From: Porticoccus sp. W117 | Lineage (GTDB): Bacteria; Pseudomonadota; Gammaproteobacteria; Pseudomonadales; Porticoccaceae | DNA length: 54,858 nt | NCBI RefSeq assembly: GCF_030341905.1 | Contig: NZ_JATAAF010000018.1 | Span: forward strand, 1 to 54,858 | Direction: 5' to 3' | Part shown: one piece after another, positions 1-7,154 of the stretch | How the letters are laid out: each line of letters opens with the position of its first letter | Numbering within the stretch: the stretch's first letter is position 1 | Position numbers and translations under genes: made by a program | The notes under the pieces: model-generated | The model's input: the letters and a program-made list of their open reading frames with translations, nothing else | What the model was told of the DNA's origin: nothing | Databases searched by the model: none

Positions 1-305
1 GGTATGGGGTTAATGCACTACTCCGGGAGTTGAAGTGAGAAACAACTGCCTTTAAACGACAAAGCCTCCACTCAAAAAGTGAAGGCTTTGAAGTCGGCCG
101 TTCGAAAACTGGTTTTTACACAGTCTCATTTGGCGCCGGTTTTTTTATGTGCGGTGGTTTTACCTATGAGTAGATCAAATAGAAAAAAGTAGTCCAGTAA
201 ATATCAAAACTATACAAAAAGGTCTGGCCTACCTGCCGGTCTATATACCTGTAAAAAAGTGATTTCCATAATAATTTGTAGAATAGCTTTTACAAAAATC
301 CCTAA
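1..305. other. Non-coding left edge
   Basis: No supportable gene lies in these 305 bases. The stretch is AT-rich and holds one hairpin (60-90) plus the region downstream of the minus-strand protease stop. It is probably the intergenic space between that gene and one outside the window. Confidence 0.6.
60..90. terminator. Candidate hairpin terminator
   Basis: CAAAGCCT and AGGCTTTG arms, extended by CACT/AGTG with one internal C/A mismatch, close a short A-rich loop. There is no clear U-tract on either side, so termination is inferred from the stem only. Confidence 0.35.
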
Positions 306-1418
306 TTAACTGCCATTAATTAACTGCCCAAATTCCTGCATAATCACTTTGATTGGGATCGCCACTCCAAATCCGTTATCGCCACTAAAGCGACTATCAT
401 TAATGCGCCAGGTGTTTACCCCCAGTAAATAGCCGTTGTCATCAATCAGAGGGCCGCCGCTGTTACCGGACAGAATTTTGGCATCCACCATAATGCGGTT
501 TTTTCTTATGGACATTACTTTTCCGGCGGTAATGGAGTCAGTTACACCTTTGGGGCTGCCAATAGCGAACACGGGTTGTGACTGGCTCGGCAATGGATAA
601 TTGGCCGGTGTCAGAAAAGGAGTGTGATAGCCACTGACTTTTAGTAACGCCAAGTCGTGTTCTTTGGATATTTTTACTAGGCTGGCATTAATCTCTTGGC
701 CGTCTTTGAGGATTAACGTAAAGCGTTTGGCGATGGCAGTAGCGCTACTGGTTAGCGCAAAACTCCGCTGCCGTTTTTTGAAATCCCGTTCCTGTTGTTG
801 GGTTTCGCGCAACTGCTGTTTGTAGTCTTTCTTGCGCTGTTCGTGATTGGCTTTGTGAGCCTCGTACTCCTCGCGAGTAACTGGGTTGCGATATAGTCCA
901 GGGGATTCAACGGACTTTTTCATTTCCCTCAAACGACCTTCGTTACTGGCGATGCGGGATTTTTCTTCCTTTAGCCAGGATTTTCTCCGCCGAAGGTTCT
1001 GCGCCTCGTTTTCAAGTTGTTTATCCTGCTGCTGCAACTGGCCAAATTTATTAGGGCGCACAACGTGCTTATTGGTAATCAAGTAACCATTATCGGTAAC
1101 AAAAAAGCCGGAACCGAAGCCGGATTTGGTGCGCACTGTCACTACCGCCAGCGAGGCTTTTAATTCCGCGGAACTGGCGGGATATTTGGATTCCAGTTGC
1201 TGTTTAAGATCGACCTTGGGGCCGTTATCGGTATTGCCGCCAGATGTTTTTTCTTCACCAATGGTGTCGGCGTTTTTGTCTTCGCTGGGCTTTTTATCGG
1301 TGTAGACCCAGCGGCCGTTTTTATCTTTGTATTTATAAATCTGCGCAGTGGCAATGGTTGGCAACGTCAAGCTGGTGGCAAGCAGGGCTGCGAGTGCCAA
1401 GGTTGTCTGGTTTTTCAT
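306..1418 (-). CDS. Secreted trypsin-like serine protease with DUF4124 domain
   Basis: A 370-residue protein with a Sec signal peptide (about 1-25), then a DUF4124-like motif (QIYKYKDKNGRWVYTD, 26-41) and a trypsin/DegP-like fold. The catalytic triad is visible as H118 (ITNKHVV), D255 (EHDLALLK) and S320 (SGNSGGPL). The family cleaves proteins in the periplasm or at the envelope. Residues 122-232, between the catalytic His and Asp, are a charged Gln/Lys/Arg-rich coiled-coil-like insertion not expected in a plain trypsin domain. There is no PDZ domain. It starts at ATG and lies 45 bp downstream of the SIMPL gene on the same strand, so the two may be co-transcribed. Substrate unknown. Confidence 0.8.
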   Translation of the reverse strand: MKNQTTLALAALLATSLTLPTIATAQIYKYKDKNGRWVYTDKKPSEDKNADTIGEEKTSGGNTDNGPKVDLKQQLESKYPASSAELKASLAVVTVRTKSGFGSGFFVTDNGYLITNKHVVRPNKFGQLQQQDKQLENEAQNLRRRKSWLKEEKSRIASNEGRLREMKKSVESPGLYRNPVTREEYEAHKANHEQRKKDYKQQLRETQQQERDFKKRQRSFALTSSATAIAKRFTLILKDGQEINASLVKISKEHDLALLKVSGYHTPFLTPANYPLPSQSQPVFAIGSPKGVTDSITAGKVMSIRKNRIMVDAKILSGNSGGPLIDDNGYLLGVNTWRINDSRFSGDNGFGVAIPIKVIMQEFGQLINGS

Positions 1419-1463
1419 AATCCCGTCACTATCGTCCGTAAATATCAGATTTCAGGTATAGCG

Positions 1464-2186
1464 TTAATCCGTCAGGTAAAAAGTGATGGTTGTCACCACT
1501 CGCACATCTTTGTCGATTTTCTCAGTGTCGCCGTAGTTTTCACCGGCGTCACGTACGTAAAAGCTGCCTTGGCGGGCATCGCGAATACCGCCCACTTTGA
1601 CACCGGCATTTTCGGCAAATTCATTGGCGGCGATACGGGCATTTTTGGTGGCTTCCCGCAACATCTCCGGTTTGATGTCATTGAGCCGGGTAAAGCGGTA
1701 GGTGGGAGCCCGGTTGCTGATGTTCATGCCAGTGGCAATGAGTTTGTTTACTTTGGTGCGCACCTGCGCCACCAGATCCACTTTGTCGGTTTCCACGCTG
1801 ATGGAACCAATCAGCTGGTGAGATTGGTCCACCAGATTTTGGTCTTCATCGCGGTATTCCTGATAACGGTAATCCACCACGCCAATATCCAGCTCGTCTT
1901 CGGCAAAACCGTTTTCCTGCAGCAGGGCAATAATGGTCTGCTGGTGCTTTTCGGCCTGCTGGTAAAGGGTAGGGATTTGCTCTCTGGATTTGCCGTCAAC
2001 AGTAAACAGAATTTGCCAGTTCGCTTGGTCGGCCCGCACCCGGCGCTCGGCGAGTCCTTTGGCCTCGGCGGTGTTGAGCGCCACCTTGGCGTTGTACATG
2101 GTTTGGCCAATAAAGTAGCCAGCGGTGGCAAGCCCCGCGGCGATCAGCAGGGCGGTAAGAAAGTGGTTGGTTTTCGGCGTACTCAT
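1464..2186 (-). CDS. SIMPL domain-containing protein (DUF541)
   Basis: This 240-residue protein has an N-terminal membrane anchor or uncleaved signal at about 9-29. The rest matches the SIMPL/DUF541 pattern of periplasmic proteins: an alternating strand/helix body, an 'RAP/TYRFTRLNDIKPEML' stretch and a 'VVTTITFYL' end. The family is named for a mouse signalling protein, and its bacterial members (YggE type) have no settled biochemical role, although some are linked to oxidative stress. The ATG start has a clear AAGGA site upstream. The gene lies 78 bp downstream of rpiA on the same strand and precedes the secreted protease. Confidence 0.8.
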   Translation of the reverse strand: MSTPKTNHFLTALLIAAGLATAGYFIGQTMYNAKVALNTAEAKGLAERRVRADQANWQILFTVDGKSREQIPTLYQQAEKHQQTIIALLQENGFAEDELDIGVVDYRYQEYRDEDQNLVDQSHQLIGSISVETDKVDLVAQVRTKVNKLIATGMNISNRAPTYRFTRLNDIKPEMLREATKNARIAANEFAENAGVKVGGIRDARQGSFYVRDAGENYGDTEKIDKDVRVVTTITFYLTD

Positions 2187-2264
2187 TGCTGTGTCCTTGC
2201 GTGTTTTTATAAATCCTTATTGTGCAATAAGCGTTATATTAAAACTGTGGATATTCGCTGGAGT

Positions 2265-2948
2265 TTATTTGTTGGAATTGCCTTCAATTTTTTGTACGCC
2301 TTCTTCGGTGCCCAACAGCAGCACATCCGCTGGCCGTTGGGCAAACAGACCGTTGGTGACTACGCCTACAATGCTATTGATCTGGGCTTCGGTTTCCCTG
2401 GGGTTGGGGATGGAGAAGTTGTACAGGTCGAGTATGACATTCCCATTGTCGGTGACAACGCCCTCCCTGTACACCGGGTCGCAATCCAGTTTGGTTAGCT
2501 CCCGCGCTACGTAGCTGCGGGCCATGGGGATGACTTCCACCGGCAGCGGGAACTCACCCAGGGTATCAACCCATTTGCTGCCATCGGCAATGCAGACAAA
2601 TTCTTTGGATGCAGCGGCGACAATTTTTTCCCGTGTCAGTGCAGCGCCACCGCCTTTGATCAGTTCCAGATCGGGGTTGGTTTCGTCGGCGCCATCAATG
2701 TAAATGTCCAGAGTGCCGGCGCTGTTGAGGTCTACCACGTCAATGCCGTGTCTGCGCAGGCGTTCCGCTGAGGCTTCAGAGCTGGCTACTGCAGCGCAGA
2801 ATTTGGCTTTGTGTTCCGCCAGTGCGTCGATAAAACAGTTGGCGGTAGAGCCGGTACCGATGCCAATAATGCTGTTGTCGTCTATGCGTGTCAGGGTGTA
2901 GTCGACAGCGGCTTGGGCGACCGCCTGCTTGAGTTCATCTTGAGTCAT
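2265..2948 (-). CDS. rpiA: Ribose-5-phosphate isomerase A
   Basis: It interconverts ribose 5-phosphate and ribulose 5-phosphate in the non-oxidative pentose phosphate pathway. The 227-residue protein aligns end to end with E. coli RpiA (219 residues). The phosphate loop GTGSTAN is at 31-37, D85 and D88 sit in the YIDGADE motif, and K98 and the catalytic-base position E107 lie in [12 protein letters not shown]. The family motif [11 protein letters not shown] is also present. The ATG start follows a purine-poor leader, so the ribosome site is weak. Its product also supplies ribulose 5-phosphate, the substrate of RibB, whose gene is far away at 43545. Confidence 0.97.
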   Translation of the reverse strand: MTQDELKQAVAQAAVDYTLTRIDDNSIIGIGTGSTANCFIDALAEHKAKFCAAVASSEASAERLRRHGIDVVDLNSAGTLDIYIDGADETNPDLELIKGGGAALTREKIVAAASKEFVCIADGSKWVDTLGEFPLPVEVIPMARSYVARELTKLDCDPVYREGVVTDNGNVILDLYNFSIPNPRETEAQINSIVGVVTNGLFAQRPADVLLLGTEEGVQKIEGNSNK

Positions 2949-2999
2949 CGGAGGCTCGATTCAGGGGAGTGGGCGGCATTATATCGATACCGCTTCGGG

Positions 3000-3581
3000 C
3001 TATCGACAGGAAATCACTCTGGATTCTGTAGCAATAGCATCCAGGGGGATATCCCAGGGGTTGGCAGCGATTTCATCCAGCTGTTGGCAGCTGTGAGCCA
3101 AGCCAATTAACGTGGGCCGTCGCGGGCTGACTTTGGTGAATGCCAGGGTGCGGTCGTAAAAGCCACCCCCCATGCCGATGCGGTTGCCACTGGCGTCAAA
3201 AGCTACTAACGGCATCAGGATCAAGTCCATTGCCCAGGCGGGTGTGATGCGGCTGCCGGCAAGGGTGGGTTCCGGGTAGCCAAAATGGCTGACAGTCAGC
3301 CGATCGCCGCTGCGGTAGGGCACAAAGTGAATGCGATTGTGTTTCAGTGGGTGCAACACCGGCAAGTAGCAGCGCTTACCCGCGGCCTCCGCCAGCAACA
3401 GCGTGGGCAGGGGGTCTATCTCCCCATCATTCCCCAAATACAGAGCGATGCGCCGGGCGTGGCGAAAAGCGGCGAGGTTGGAAACTTGCCTCGACAAGCC
3501 CTCAGCGGCCTGGCGCTGTTGTTGTGGCGACAGGGTGCGGCGGCGGTGGCGAATTTCGGCGCGTATCTTTTTCTTATCCAT
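3000..3581 (-). CDS. fau: 5-formyltetrahydrofolate cyclo-ligase
   Basis: It converts 5-formyl-THF to 5,10-methenyl-THF using ATP, returning stored folate to the one-carbon pool. I chose the ATG at 3581 (MDKKKIRAEIR, 193 residues). An upstream in-frame extension exists but runs through repeat sequence and lacks family similarity. The signature GMGGGFYDR is present in the C-terminal third, and the basic N-terminal helix is typical. It lies downstream of 6S RNA, as in E. coli (zapA–ssrS–fau/ygfA), and is probably read from the zapB/zapA promoter or by read-through of ssrS. Confidence 0.95.
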   Translation of the reverse strand: MDKKKIRAEIRHRRRTLSPQQQRQAAEGLSRQVSNLAAFRHARRIALYLGNDGEIDPLPTLLLAEAAGKRCYLPVLHPLKHNRIHFVPYRSGDRLTVSHFGYPEPTLAGSRITPAWAMDLILMPLVAFDASGNRIGMGGGFYDRTLAFTKVSPRRPTLIGLAHSCQQLDEIAANPWDIPLDAIATESRVISCR

Positions 3582-3637
3582 TGGAGGCGGATGTTGGACG
3601 TTTGAGGTTCGACGTTTGACGAGAGGGCTTATTACCT

Positions 3638-3713
3638 TGTAGGTCGGCACTCTCTTTTATGAAGAGGGCCGACGTTCTGGGTGTTTTAGAGTCGGGCTAA
3701 AGCCCGACCTACA
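3638..3713. repeat. Palindromic repeat between 6S RNA and fau
   Basis: A 10-bp inverted repeat TGTAGGTCGG / CCGACCTACA (3638-3647, 3704-3713) encloses two hairpins: GTCGGC/GCCGAC at 3643-3673 and a perfect GTCGGGCT-AA-AGCCCGAC at 3691-3708. This sits in the fau leader and could affect processing of the ssrS-fau transcript. It resembles the GTAGGTCGGGCT palindromes scattered in many gammaproteobacteria. Confidence 0.7.
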
Positions 3714-3734
3714 TGTTCCATCAACGTCCAAAGG

Positions 3735-3908
3735 GGCCCCAAGATGCCGCTGCCAACGTTAGCCTTGAACCGTACGATTCAAGGTGGAGGCTCCAGAGGC
3801 ACATCAGGCTTTCCGCCGCACGGACTTGCACAACAGTGCCGACAAAGAGCTTCCGGGGGTAACGCTATCGGCTCAGGACATTCGTTGACTGGCGAACACC
3901 CCAGGGTT
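3735..3908 (-). ncRNA. ssrS: 6S RNA
   Basis: 6S RNA binds sigma70 RNA polymerase and mimics an open promoter. On the minus strand the sequence shares long patches with E. coli ssrS: GTTCGCCAGTC near the 5' end, CCTGAGCCGATA, the CCTTGAATCG/CGGTTCAAGG hairpin, and GCGGCATCTT near the 3' end. The termini pair (CCCTGGGGTG with CATCTTGGGG), closing the rod-shaped structure. The gene order zapA–ssrS–fau is the classic one. The 5' end is placed from a TATAAT box; the 3' end is set by the closing stem, to within about 5 nt. Confidence 0.95.
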
Positions 3909-3914
3909 GAGGGG

Positions 3915-3943
3915 ATTATAGCGCGTGAGGGGCGGCTTAAAAC
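3915..3943 (-). promoter_or_regulatory. Probable ssrS sigma70 promoter
   Basis: A perfect TATAAT (3920-3915 on the minus strand) lies 7 nt before the inferred 6S start. At 17-bp spacing the -35 is GTTTTA, which is weak. It sits within the 3' end of zapA. Confidence 0.6.
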
Positions 3944-4242
3944 AGTTCGGCGTTCTCAAATTGCTGCAGGGCATCATCCAGGGTGTTGTTTAAATCCTGC
4001 AGGCGCTGTTTGGCCTCATCGCCCATAGCGCCATCCTGCTGCACTTTCATCAAGTCGTAGGTGAGGTTGAGCCCGGCCATTACGGCAATGCGTTCCAAAC
4101 CCAGCACGCTGCCGCTGTTTTTGATATTGCGCATACGTTGATCCAGTACGCGGGCTGAGTCCAGCAGGGCAATGCGCTCGTCCGGCGGGCAGCTGACCTG
4201 ATACTCTTTGTCGAGAATTTTGATATTGGTGGTGTTGCTCAC
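3937..4242 (-). CDS. zapA: Cell division protein ZapA
   Basis: ZapA binds FtsZ and bundles protofilaments at the division ring. The 101-residue protein has the usual two-part form: an N-terminal globular region with IKILDKEYQVSCPPDE at about 8-23, then a long coiled coil. The start is GTG, supported by AAGGAA 9 nt upstream; no ATG fits. It follows the ZapB-like coiled-coil gene by 17 bp, forming a division-associated pair. Its last codons overlap the ssrS promoter. Confidence 0.95.
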   Translation of the reverse strand: MSNTTNIKILDKEYQVSCPPDERIALLDSARVLDQRMRNIKNSGSVLGLERIAVMAGLNLTYDLMKVQQDGAMGDEAKQRLQDLNNTLDDALQQFENAELF

Positions 4243-4259
4243 TGTGGATTCCTTCGCGG

Positions 4260-4469
4260 TCAGGCTTCGCTGTTGAGGCTTTTCAGACGAGTGATCATGC
4301 CCTCAACCCGGTTGCGGGCTTGCTCATTTTTCTCAATCAGTTTGCTGCGCTCCCGCAACAGACTGGCTTCCCGCTCCCGCAGGGTTTTGTTTTCCTGATG
4401 CAGTCGGGTGCACAGGGCAATCAGGCGATCGACCTTTTGTTCAATGTGTTGGAGCTGATCCTGCTGCAT
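4260..4469 (-). CDS. ZapB-like small coiled-coil protein (TIGR02449 type)
   Basis: A 69-residue protein predicted to be almost entirely coiled coil, with heptads of Leu and many charged residues (QHIEQKVDRLIALCTRL start). It matches the TIGR02449 family found next to zapA in Pseudomonas-like genomes. By position and form it is proposed to act like ZapB, linking the ZapA/FtsZ ring to other division factors. That role is inference. It is the first gene downstream of the strong minus-strand promoter at 4518-4546. Confidence 0.85.
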   Translation of the reverse strand: MQQDQLQHIEQKVDRLIALCTRLHQENKTLREREASLLRERSKLIEKNEQARNRVEGMITRLKSLNSEA

Positions 4470-4517
4470 GAGCTTGCGATTACCTCAAAGAGCCGAGTGG
4501 CTACGTATTGACCGCTA

Positions 4518-4546
4518 ACTATATTGTGACCCATAGCAAGGGTCAA
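4518..4546 (-). promoter_or_regulatory. Strong sigma70 promoter for zapB–zapA–ssrS–fau
   Basis: On the minus strand TTGACC (4546-4541), a 17-bp spacer and TATAGT (4523-4518) give a near-consensus promoter about 45 nt upstream of the ZapB-like start. TGACCC/GGGTCA arms form a dyad overlapping the -35 and spacer, a possible operator. Confidence 0.7.
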
Positions 4547-4686
4547 CGATTTAAAGTGATTTCTAGAATACGGCGCTAGCTTCTGTGATTATCGACACTT
4601 TCTGTGATGTTCTTTAAGGCGAAACCCGGCTCCGGGTTGTGTGTTAGCATTTGCACTTAATTTGCTTGAGAACGCTCCTAAATACC

Positions 4687-5241
4687 ATGAAAGTCGATTT
4701 TGAAAGCGTTGCCGATGCCTTTTTCAAGGCCGCAATAAACGAAAGCCCCTCCGAACTGCACGGCATGTTGTGTGGCCGCATCGCCGGTGGGCAAAAACTC
4801 ACAGACGACGCCTGCCTGGCGGCAATAGCCGAACATTACCCGGAAGATTCCGACAAATTTTCTTCTATATCCGAGCAACTACTCGCTCTCGGCAAATTGG
4901 CCGGCGACAAATTGCGCGATACCGGCTTTGGCTTTGAGCTGCTGCTGCCGGATGATGATTACGAGCTGGCCCAACGGCTCGACTGCCTTGGCCAGTGGTG
5001 CCAGGGTTTTTTGGTGGGGTTGGGGCTTTCTGGCCTCTCCAGCGATACACAGTTTTCCCCTGATGCTGCAGACGCGCTTAAGGATTTGGCACAGATTGCC
5101 CAGATCGACCCCGCCGAGCTGGAGAGCGAAGAAAGTGAAACCAACTTCTTTGAGGTGACCGAATATGTGCGCATGGCAGCGCTAATGGTGCACTCGGAAG
5201 TGAATACCGTCAGCAGTGCCCAGCAGCCAACGATTCATTAA
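4687..5241 (+). CDS. UPF0149 family protein (YgfB/YecA-like)
   Basis: A 184-residue protein starting at ATG 4687 (MKVDFESVADAFFK); the 12-residue upstream extension is not family-like. It matches YgfB, with the SELHGMLCGRIAGG motif near 22-35 and a GQWCQGFLVGLG motif mid-protein. E. coli ygfB is also beside pepP. YgfB-type proteins have been linked to regulation in P. aeruginosa, but no enzyme activity is known. It ends 10 bp before pepP, so the two are one operon. A perfect hairpin AACCCGG-CT-CCGGGTT (4623-4638) lies in its leader. Confidence 0.9.
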   Translation: MKVDFESVADAFFKAAINESPSELHGMLCGRIAGGQKLTDDACLAAIAEHYPEDSDKFSSISEQLLALGKLAGDKLRDTGFGFELLLPDDDYELAQRLDCLGQWCQGFLVGLGLSGLSSDTQFSPDAADALKDLAQIAQIDPAELESEESETNFFEVTEYVRMAALMVHSEVNTVSSAQQPTIH

Positions 5242-5251
5242 CGGAAACCCA

Positions 5252-6568
5252 ATGGCTATTCCCGCCGCCGAGTTTGCTCGCCGCCGCCGTACCCTGATGA
5301 ATTTGATGGGCGACAACAGCATTGCTGTGCTGCCCGCTGCACCAGTACGGGTGCGCAGCCGCGATACCGAATATCTGTACCGCCAGGACAGCGATTTCCA
5401 TTACCTGTGCGGCTTCCCTGAGCCGGAGGCCGTACTGGTGTTATTGCCCGGCCGTGAGCAAGGCGAGTTCGTATTATTTTGTCGCGAGCGCAACCGTGAA
5501 CGGGAAATCTGGGATGGTTACCGCCAAGGGCCGGAAGGTGCCTGTGAGCACTATGGGGCCGATGATGCTTTTCCCATTGGCGATATCGATGACATCCTGC
5601 CGGGGTTGCTGGAAGGGCGCGACCGGGTGTATTACTCCATGGGTCGCCATCCGGAATTCGACAACCAGTTGATGGGCTGGATCAACCACATCCGTAGCCA
5701 AGTGAAAACCGGTGCCGTGCCCCCCAATGAATTCAGCGACCTGGATCATTTTCTTCACGACCTGCGGCTCTACAAAAGCAGCGCTGAACTCAAAGTGATG
5801 CGCCGCGCCGGAGAAATCAGCGCCGCCGCCCACTGCCGCGCCATGGAAGTGTGCAAACCCGGCCTGTACGAATATCAATTGGAGGCGGAGTTGCACCACC
5901 AGTTTGCCATGGCGGGCGCTCGCTCACCGGCCTACAGCTCTATTGTTGGCGGCGGTGCCAACGGTTGTATTCTGCACTACATTGAAAATCGCGACCGCCT
6001 CAAAGACGGTGACTTAGTATTGATCGATGCCGGTTGTGAACTGCACGGTTATGCAGCGGATATTACCCGCACCTTCCCAGTGAATGGCAGCTTTAGTAAA
6101 CAGCAGCGCGCGCTTTACGAAATTGTATTGGCCGCTCAGCAGGCGGCCTTTGAACAAGTCAAACCTGGCAACCCCTGGAGTGCTGGTCACGATGCCGCAG
6201 TCAAAGTAATTGTCGATGGTTTGTTGGAATTGGGACTGCTGCGTGGCGAGCGTGCAGAACTGATAGAAAGTGGCGCCCACCGGGAATTCTATATGCACAA
6301 AACCGGGCATTGGATCGGTCTGGATGTACACGACGTGGGCGACTATCGAGTAGACGACCACTCTCGTGTACTGGAACCGGGTATGGTGCTGACCGTGGAG
6401 CCGGGCATCTACATCGCCCCGGACAACCTGAATGTGGAAGAAAAATGGCGCGGTATTGGTATTCGTATTGAAGATAATTTGGCGGTTACCGCGGATGGGT
6501 ATGAAAACTTGACGGTGGGGGTGCCCAAAGCGCCGGAAGAAATTGAGCAGTTGATGGCTGCGGGCTAG
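5252..6568 (+). CDS. pepP: Xaa-Pro aminopeptidase (aminopeptidase P)
   Basis: It removes the N-terminal residue from peptides with proline at position 2 and is a dinuclear manganese enzyme of family M24B. At 438 residues it is close to E. coli PepP (441). The N-terminal domain contains YLYRQDSDFHYLCGFPEPEA. The pita-bread domain supplies all five metal ligands: D259 (LIDAGCE), D270 (AADITRTF), H353 (TGHWIGLDVHD), E383 (VEPGIYI) and E407 (RIEDNL). I chose ATG 5252 over an upstream in-frame start inside ygfB. In E. coli and Pseudomonas, ubiH follows pepP; here a Nudix gene follows instead. Confidence 0.97.
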   Translation: MAIPAAEFARRRRTLMNLMGDNSIAVLPAAPVRVRSRDTEYLYRQDSDFHYLCGFPEPEAVLVLLPGREQGEFVLFCRERNREREIWDGYRQGPEGACEHYGADDAFPIGDIDDILPGLLEGRDRVYYSMGRHPEFDNQLMGWINHIRSQVKTGAVPPNEFSDLDHFLHDLRLYKSSAELKVMRRAGEISAAAHCRAMEVCKPGLYEYQLEAELHHQFAMAGARSPAYSSIVGGGANGCILHYIENRDRLKDGDLVLIDAGCELHGYAADITRTFPVNGSFSKQQRALYEIVLAAQQAAFEQVKPGNPWSAGHDAAVKVIVDGLLELGLLRGERAELIESGAHREFYMHKTGHWIGLDVHDVGDYRVDDHSRVLEPGMVLTVEPGIYIAPDNLNVEEKWRGIGIRIEDNLAVTADGYENLTVGVPKAPEEIEQLMAAG

Positions 6569-6577
6569 AGGGTGGCG

Positions 6578-6997
6578 ATGGAATCGTTTACTGGATGTAA
6601 ACTTGCTTACTTTATTGGCGATCAGCTGCTGGTCTACAAGCGTGATGATTTCTCGGATATACCTTTTCCAGGCCAGTGGGATTTTCCCGGTGGTGGTCGC
6701 GAGGGAAACGAAACGCCAGAACAGTGTGTATTGCGAGAACTTGCAGAAGAATTCTCATTGGTGCTTCCTGAATCAAAGCTGATTTACAAAGTGCGTGTTG
6801 CAAATTATACCAATACAGGCTTTTCGTTTTTCTTTGTTGCCAGAAGCGATAAAGCAGACGCGGATAAAATTTGTTTTGGTGAAGAGGGGCAGTTTTGGCG
6901 ACTGATGTCTGTGGAAGAGTTTATAAATGCTCCCGATGCGATCTCTGCGCTTAAAAAGCGACTTTCAGAATATCTGGAAAGTTGCCAAAAGCCCTGA
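6578..6997 (+). CDS. Nudix hydrolase
   Basis: About 139 residues. A Nudix box is visible: G-x5-E-x7-REL-AEE, in GGGREGNETPEQCVLREL then AEEFSL. The Gly usually found after the EE pair is Ser here. Nudix enzymes hydrolyse nucleoside diphosphates linked to another group; the substrate cannot be read from the sequence. GAGGGTGGCG before ATG 6578 makes that start better than the GTG at 6572. It begins 9 bp after pepP and is probably co-transcribed. Alternatives include an ADP-sugar or 8-oxo-dGTP type hydrolase. Confidence 0.88.
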   Translation: MESFTGCKLAYFIGDQLLVYKRDDFSDIPFPGQWDFPGGGREGNETPEQCVLRELAEEFSLVLPESKLIYKVRVANYTNTGFSFFFVARSDKADADKICFGEEGQFWRLMSVEEFINAPDAISALKKRLSEYLESCQKP

Positions 6998-6999
6998 TT

Positions 7000-7085
7000 T
7001 GTCATTGCGAGTCGCGTAGCGACGCGGCAATCTAGCGTCTAAAAAAGCAAAGCCTCTGGATCGCCGCGCTGCGCTCGCGATGACA
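7000..7085. repeat. GTCATTGCGAG-type palindromic repeat
   Basis: Outer arms TGTCATTGCGAG and CTCGCGATGACA bracket 86 bp with inner arms GCAATC / GATCGCC and short GC hairpins (GTCGCGTAGCGACG). The same outline occurs as dispersed palindromes in many bacteria. It fills the Nudix-aminopeptidase gap and may act as a transcript-end structure. Confidence 0.75.
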
Positions 7086-7154
7086 GTTTTCAACTTGTGA
7101 ATGAAGCACGGCAAAGCTTCACCCACCCTATAATTTACGATTTTGGAAATTTAT

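Noticed and set aside
1197-2498. A 433-codon plus-strand reading frame over the protease, SIMPL and rpiA genes
   Set aside because: It crosses three real genes and two intergenic gaps, with no motifs.
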